Source: Tissierellia bacterium
GTDB lineage: Bacteria; Bacillota; Clostridia; Tissierellales; Tepidimicrobiaceae
Reading direction: 5' to 3'
Assembly: GCA_012518745.1 (NCBI GenBank)
Contig: JAAYRM010000226.1
Coordinates: 1 to 8,357 of the forward strand
Length of the DNA: 8,357 nucleotides
Shown here: positions 5,536 through 8,357 of the stretch, piece by piece
How positions within the stretch are numbered: the first letter of the stretch is position 1
How the letters are laid out: each line of letters starts with the position of its first letter
Position numbers and translations under genes: made by a program
Notes under the pieces: generated by a model
What the model was told of the DNA's origin: nothing
Database searches by the model: none
What the model saw: the letters and a program-made list of their open reading frames with translations, nothing else

Positions 5536-6870
5536 CTATACCCAGGTCTTTTTTGACATCTCGTCTATAAATACCTTGTTGGTCTTGCTCTTCAATAGAT
5601 TGTTTATCAATAACTCTGTTACCTCCTGAATAGGAGTATTTCCTAGGGCTCGTCTGATGGACCAGATGGTATCCAATTCCTTCTGTGATAGCAATAGCTC
5701 TTCCTTTCTCGTTCCCGATTTGTTTATATCCAATGCCGGGAATATCCTTTTCTCAGATAATCCCCTATCCAGATGTATCTCCATATTACCCGTTCCCTTA
5801 AATTCCTCAAATATAACATCATCCATCCTACTGCCTGTATCCACCAATGCAGTAGCTAATATGGTCAAGCTACCACCCTCTTCCATATTCCGCGCCGCCC
5901 CGTAAAATCTCTTGGGCTTATGCAATGCCCCAGGATCTAGTCCCCCAGATAGGGTTCTGCCCGTAACTGGGATGGTTAAATTATAGGCCCGGGCCAATCG
6001 AGTGATGCTATCCAATAATACCACCACGTCCTTCCCATGCTCCACCAATCTCCTTGCACGTTCAAGGACTATTTCGGCCACCTTGGTATGGTGTGAAGGC
6101 AGTTCATCGAAGGTAGAAGCCACTACATCACCCTTGACGGATCTCTTCATATCCGTTACTTCTTCAGGTCTTTCATCTATTAAAAGTACTATTATCTCTA
6201 TATCTGGATGATTTCTAGAAATAGCATTGGCAATCTTCTTAAGAAGCGTAGTCTTGCCTGCCTTTGGCGGGGACACGATCATACCCCTCTGTCCCTTTCC
6301 TATGGGGGCTATAAGGTCTATGATCCTAGTAGAAAGGTCGGTGGAAATGGTCTCTAGGGACATCCTCTCCCTTGGATAGATGGGAGTCAGACTATCGAAA
6401 TCAGGTCTTTTTATGCTGGTTTCGGGACTTAAACCGTTTACATTCTTTACATATAGGAGGGCCTTGTACTTCTCTCCAGATTTGGCGGGCCGAGTGATTC
6501 CAAATACCTTATCTCCGGTCTTCAGCCTGAACCGCCTTATCTGGGCGGGTGATACATATATATCGTTGTCCCCGGATAGGTAGTTATCACATCTTAAGAA
6601 CCCATATCCTTCCTGGTGAACATCCAATATTCCCTCTGCGCTATTTATATTATCCATCTGCTCCAATTCCTCGGCTACCTTATCCGGCAATTGTTCCATA
6701 TTTATATCCTCGATATCTATCTCTTCCACCTCCTCCTCTTCTAATCCAGCCTTTTCTATTAAATCTATCAGTTCGTTCTTTCTATACCTGGTAATGCCCT
6801 TTATACCCATAGCTTTAGCTATAACCCGAAGGTCAGCTACCTTTTTATCACGTAAAATACTCAGATCCAA
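5536..6870 (-). CDS. rho: Transcription termination factor Rho
   Basis: Hexameric RNA-dependent ATPase and helicase that ends transcription at Rho-dependent sites. The 444 residues contain the N-terminal Rho helical domain (1-42), a short acidic linker (about 44-72), the cold-shock-like primary RNA-binding domain with GYGFLRCDNY (88-97), the Walker A loop SPPKAGKT (200-207), Walker B VVVLLD (282-287), the block GRTLSGGLDPGALHKPKRF (304-322) and the secondary-site region FKGTGNME (357-364). No large N-terminal insertion of the kind seen in actinobacteria is present. The start is a TTG at 6870, supported by GGAGGTG five bases upstream and by the family-like N-terminus. It follows glpX after 152 noncoding bases that carry a tandem repeat and a hairpin, possible sites of the autogenous control known for rho in other bacteria. 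Confidence 0.97.
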   Translation of the reverse strand: MDLSILRDKKVADLRVIAKAMGIKGITRYRKNELIDLIEKAGLEEEEVEEIDIEDINMEQLPDKVAEELEQMDNINSAEGILDVHQEGYGFLRCDNYLSGDNDIYVSPAQIRRFRLKTGDKVFGITRPAKSGEKYKALLYVKNVNGLSPETSIKRPDFDSLTPIYPRERMSLETISTDLSTRIIDLIAPIGKGQRGMIVSPPKAGKTTLLKKIANAISRNHPDIEIIVLLIDERPEEVTDMKRSVKGDVVASTFDELPSHHTKVAEIVLERARRLVEHGKDVVVLLDSITRLARAYNLTIPVTGRTLSGGLDPGALHKPKRFYGAARNMEEGGSLTILATALVDTGSRMDDVIFEEFKGTGNMEIHLDRGLSEKRIFPALDINKSGTRKEELLLSQKELDTIWSIRRALGNTPIQEVTELLINNLLKSKTNKVFIDEMSKKTWV

Positions 6871-6901
6871 AACTGCACCTCCATAATCTTAAGACCACTG
6901 C

Positions 6902-6938
6902 CGCTGAAACCCTTTATTTAAAGAATGAGGTTTCAGCG
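6902..6938 (-). promoter_or_regulatory. Hairpin in the rho leader
   Basis: CGCTGAAACC pairs perfectly with GGTTTCAGCG (6902-6911 and 6929-6938), ten base pairs with a 17-base interior. Within the interior CTTT and AAAG can add a four-pair helix around a four-base loop with a five-base bulge on one side. Neither strand has a T-run after the stem, so it is not an ordinary intrinsic terminator. It ends about 30 bases before the rho TTG. It may be a transcript-stabilising or regulatory structure of the rho leader, or the processed 3' end of the glpX message. Confidence 0.6.
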
Positions 6939-6965
6939 ATCATATATCTAGTGATCATATATCTA
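6936..6965 (-). repeat. Tandem 15-base direct repeat upstream of rho
   Basis: Two adjacent copies, TAGATATATGATCAC and TAGATATATGATCGC on the minus strand, differ at one of 15 positions (plus-strand 6951-6965 and 6936-6950). The second copy runs straight into the 5' arm of the rho leader hairpin. GATCA and TGATC within the pair can also base-pair with each other. It lies just downstream of a TATAAT hexamer, so it could be an operator or part of the leader RNA. Confidence 0.65.
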
Positions 6966-6969
6966 TTAA

Positions 6970-6975
6970 ATTATA
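6970..6975 (-). promoter_or_regulatory. Possible -10 element for rho
   Basis: A perfect TATAAT on the minus strand lies 100 bases before the rho start codon. The hexamer 17 bases upstream (AACATT) does not resemble a -35 and there is no TGN extension, so support is only the -10 in an AT-rich stretch. If used, transcription would begin within the tandem repeat. rho may instead be read from the glpX transcript. Confidence 0.3.
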
Positions 6976-7022
6976 TCCCTTATATAATGTGAAATGTTTC
7001 CTCAGAAATGAAATCGATAATA

Positions 7023-7994
7023 TTATTTCGCATATTCCGGTTTTTTATCCAATCTATGAATGGCGTCTACAAATCTAACGGTTCCCGTTTCCGCTCTCAT
7101 CACTACGGAGTATGTTTTTGCGGTTTTATTTCCACGATATACAACGCCCTTTAGAAGCTCACCATTGGAGACCCCAGTGGCGGAAAACATTACCTCATTG
7201 CCCTTAGCTAAATCCTCTATGGAGAATACCTTGTCTATATCATGAATCCCCATATTCCTACATCTTTCTCGTTCTTCCTCATTTACAGGATGGAGCCTAC
7301 CTTGAAATTCTCCCCCCATGCATTTCAATGCGGCTGCGGCCAAGACTCCCTCTGGGGCTCCCCCTATCCCCACCATTATATCTACACCAGAATCCTCAAA
7401 ACAGGTTGCCATTGCCGCTGCCACATCTCCATCTTGAAATAGTTTAATTCTAGCCCCAATTTCCCTTACCCTTTGAATTAACTCATCATGTCGAGGCCTA
7501 TCCAGCATCGTTACCGTTATATCCGATATATCCTTGTTCAATGCCTGGGATAGTTTTTTTAAGTTTTCCTCTATGGGTAGGTCTAACCTTACCTTCCCCA
7601 CGCCTTTCGGCCCTGTAGCTATCTTGTTCATATATATATCGGGTGAGTGCAAGAGTGAACCCCTTGGCCCTACCGCTACTACTGATATGGCATTGGATAG
7701 CCCCTTAGCCACAGCAGTGGTACCGTCTAATGGATCGACTGCTATATCCAATTCCAATGAATCCTCCGTTGCCTTCCCTATCTGCTCCCCAATATAGAGC
7801 ATGGGAGCCTCGTCCATTTCCCCTTCTCCAATAACCACCACACCATCTATATTTATGGTATCGAACATCTTACGCATACCGTCTACGGCCGCCTGGTCCG
7901 CTAACTCCTTGTCCCCCCTGCCAAGGTGCTGCGCACTTTGCAATGCAGCGGTTTCAGTCACCCTCACTAGGTTTAGGGCCAAATTTCTATCCAT
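7023..7994 (-). CDS. glpX: Class II fructose-1,6-bisphosphatase
   Basis: Cytoplasmic gluconeogenic enzyme that hydrolyses fructose 1,6-bisphosphate to fructose 6-phosphate, using divalent metal. With the ATG at 7994 the protein has 323 residues, the usual length. It carries the metal-site elements of the lithium-sensitive phosphatase fold: D33, GEGEMDEAP at 56-64, DPLDGT at 87-92 and GGAPEG at 211-216, in the same order and nearly the same positions as the metal ligands of E. coli GlpX. A TTG codon directly before the ATG could also open the frame, but AGGAGG is seven bases from the ATG and only four from the TTG, so I choose the ATG. The transaldolase-type gene upstream acts on fructose 6-phosphate, the product of this enzyme, which fits a joint role in sugar-phosphate balance. 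Confidence 0.96.
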   Translation of the reverse strand: MDRNLALNLVRVTETAALQSAQHLGRGDKELADQAAVDGMRKMFDTINIDGVVVIGEGEMDEAPMLYIGEQIGKATEDSLELDIAVDPLDGTTAVAKGLSNAISVVAVGPRGSLLHSPDIYMNKIATGPKGVGKVRLDLPIEENLKKLSQALNKDISDITVTMLDRPRHDELIQRVREIGARIKLFQDGDVAAAMATCFEDSGVDIMVGIGGAPEGVLAAAALKCMGGEFQGRLHPVNEEERERCRNMGIHDIDKVFSIEDLAKGNEVMFSATGVSNGELLKGVVYRGNKTAKTYSVVMRAETGTVRFVDAIHRLDKKPEYAK

Positions 7995-8007
7995 CAAAAT
8001 CCCTCCT

Positions 8008-8027
8008 TATAGCCACTAATCGCTATA
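8008..8027 (-). promoter_or_regulatory. Small hairpin directly upstream of the glpX ribosome-binding site
   Basis: TATAGC and GCTATA pair (six base pairs, eight-base loop), and the 3' arm runs directly into the AAGGAGGG ribosome-binding site of glpX. Its position could influence access to that site. The stem is short and AT-rich, so this is a weak call. Confidence 0.3.
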
Positions 8028-8065
8028 TGAAATTTCTAGTTATAAATTGTGAAGAGGGGAGGGAG

Positions 8066-8357
8066 TTATCCTTCCCCTTCTGAAAAGGCCCCCTCCCAAT
8101 CCTTCAAAAATCTTTGGATACCCGAATCCGTCAGGGGATGATCTAACATCTGTTGGAATACCCCATAGGGTATTGTAGCTATATGGGCACCCGCCTTAGC
8201 AGCTTGAATTACATGGATAGGATGCCTGATGCTTGCCGCAATTATTTCCGTTCGTATTTCATACATCCTAAATATTTGAGCAATATCCTCTACTATGCAA
8301 ATCCCCTCGCTACTTATATCATCCAACCTCCCGATAAATGGGCTGACATAGGTAGCC
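8066..8357 (-). CDS. fsa: Transaldolase / fructose-6-phosphate aldolase family, C-terminal part (cut by the right edge)
   Basis: The frame is open to the right edge and gives the last 96 residues of a short transaldolase of the TalC/MipB/Fsa type, normally about 215 residues. It begins ATYVSPFIGRLDDI, includes EIIAASIRHPIHVIQAAKAGAHIATIP (the phosphate-binding and barrel-closing region) and ends HPLTDSGIQRFLKDWE plus a nine-residue acidic tail. The TTG at 8326 is the leucine of GRLDDI and not a start. Family members transfer dihydroxyacetone units between sugar phosphates through a Schiff-base lysine, which lies outside the window, so transaldolase and fructose-6-phosphate aldolase activity cannot be told apart. 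glpX follows after 71 bases. In B. subtilis murAB separates the equivalent genes; here it does not. Confidence 0.93.
   Translation of the reverse strand, partial: ATYVSPFIGRLDDISSEGICIVEDIAQIFRMYEIRTEIIAASIRHPIHVIQAAKAGAHIATIPYGVFQQMLDHPLTDSGIQRFLKDWEGAFSEGEG

Noticed and set aside
8044..8075. GC-rich hairpin around the transaldolase stop codon
   Set aside because: Purine-rich and pyrimidine-rich stretches can pair only with bulges and mismatches, and no T-run follows, so it is not supported as a terminator.
8066..8326. A complete 86-residue protein starting at a TTG at 8326
   Set aside because: The TTG is the leucine of a conserved GRLDDI motif and the frame stays open with family-like residues to the right edge, so this is the end of a longer gene.

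Overview
The window reads as ordinary chromosome of a low-GC Gram-positive bacterium (Firmicutes), most likely class Clostridia or Tissierellia. Three things point there. Shine-Dalgarno sequences of the GGAGG/GAGGTGA type precede almost every gene. The genes are rich in AT-ending and ATA/AGG/CTA codons. The gene order transaldolase - glpX - rho - rpmE - yqhQ (DUF1385) - prmC - prfA is a clostridial variant of a block also known, with differences, in Bacillus (fba-tal-murAB-glpX-rho-rpmE, with prfA-prmC nearby). I see no phage, transposon, CRISPR, tRNA or rRNA.

Layout, left to right. Positions 1-53 hold the first codons of an unidentified minus-strand gene. Positions 54-277 are a divergent control region with several short inverted repeats. 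A plus-strand ZIP-family metal transporter follows (278-988). It converges on prfA across one bidirectional terminator (1011-1041). Everything from there to the right edge is on the minus strand, so transcription runs right to left: transaldolase (partial, cut by the right edge), glpX, rho, rpmE (L31), yqhQ, prmC, two short chromate-transporter (CHR) genes, prfA.

The minus-strand block can be divided by its signals. The transaldolase and glpX (gluconeogenesis and sugar-phosphate interconversion) are 71 bases apart. A 152-base leader with a 15-base tandem repeat and a strong hairpin precedes rho, which starts at TTG. rpmE has a near-consensus promoter abutting the rho stop and its own intrinsic terminator, so it looks like a separate unit with possible read-through. 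yqhQ and prmC overlap by 10 bases, and prmC is followed after 13 bases by the CHR pair (12 bases between its members), giving a tight four-gene cluster. prfA has a 145-base upstream gap with an extended -10 promoter.

Functionally, prmC and prfA belong together: PrmC methylates the GGQ glutamine of RF1. The CHR pair placed between them is the main unusual element of the arrangement. The noncoding rho leader and the ZIP control region are the other places worth a second look. I did not find a convincing new multi-gene system.
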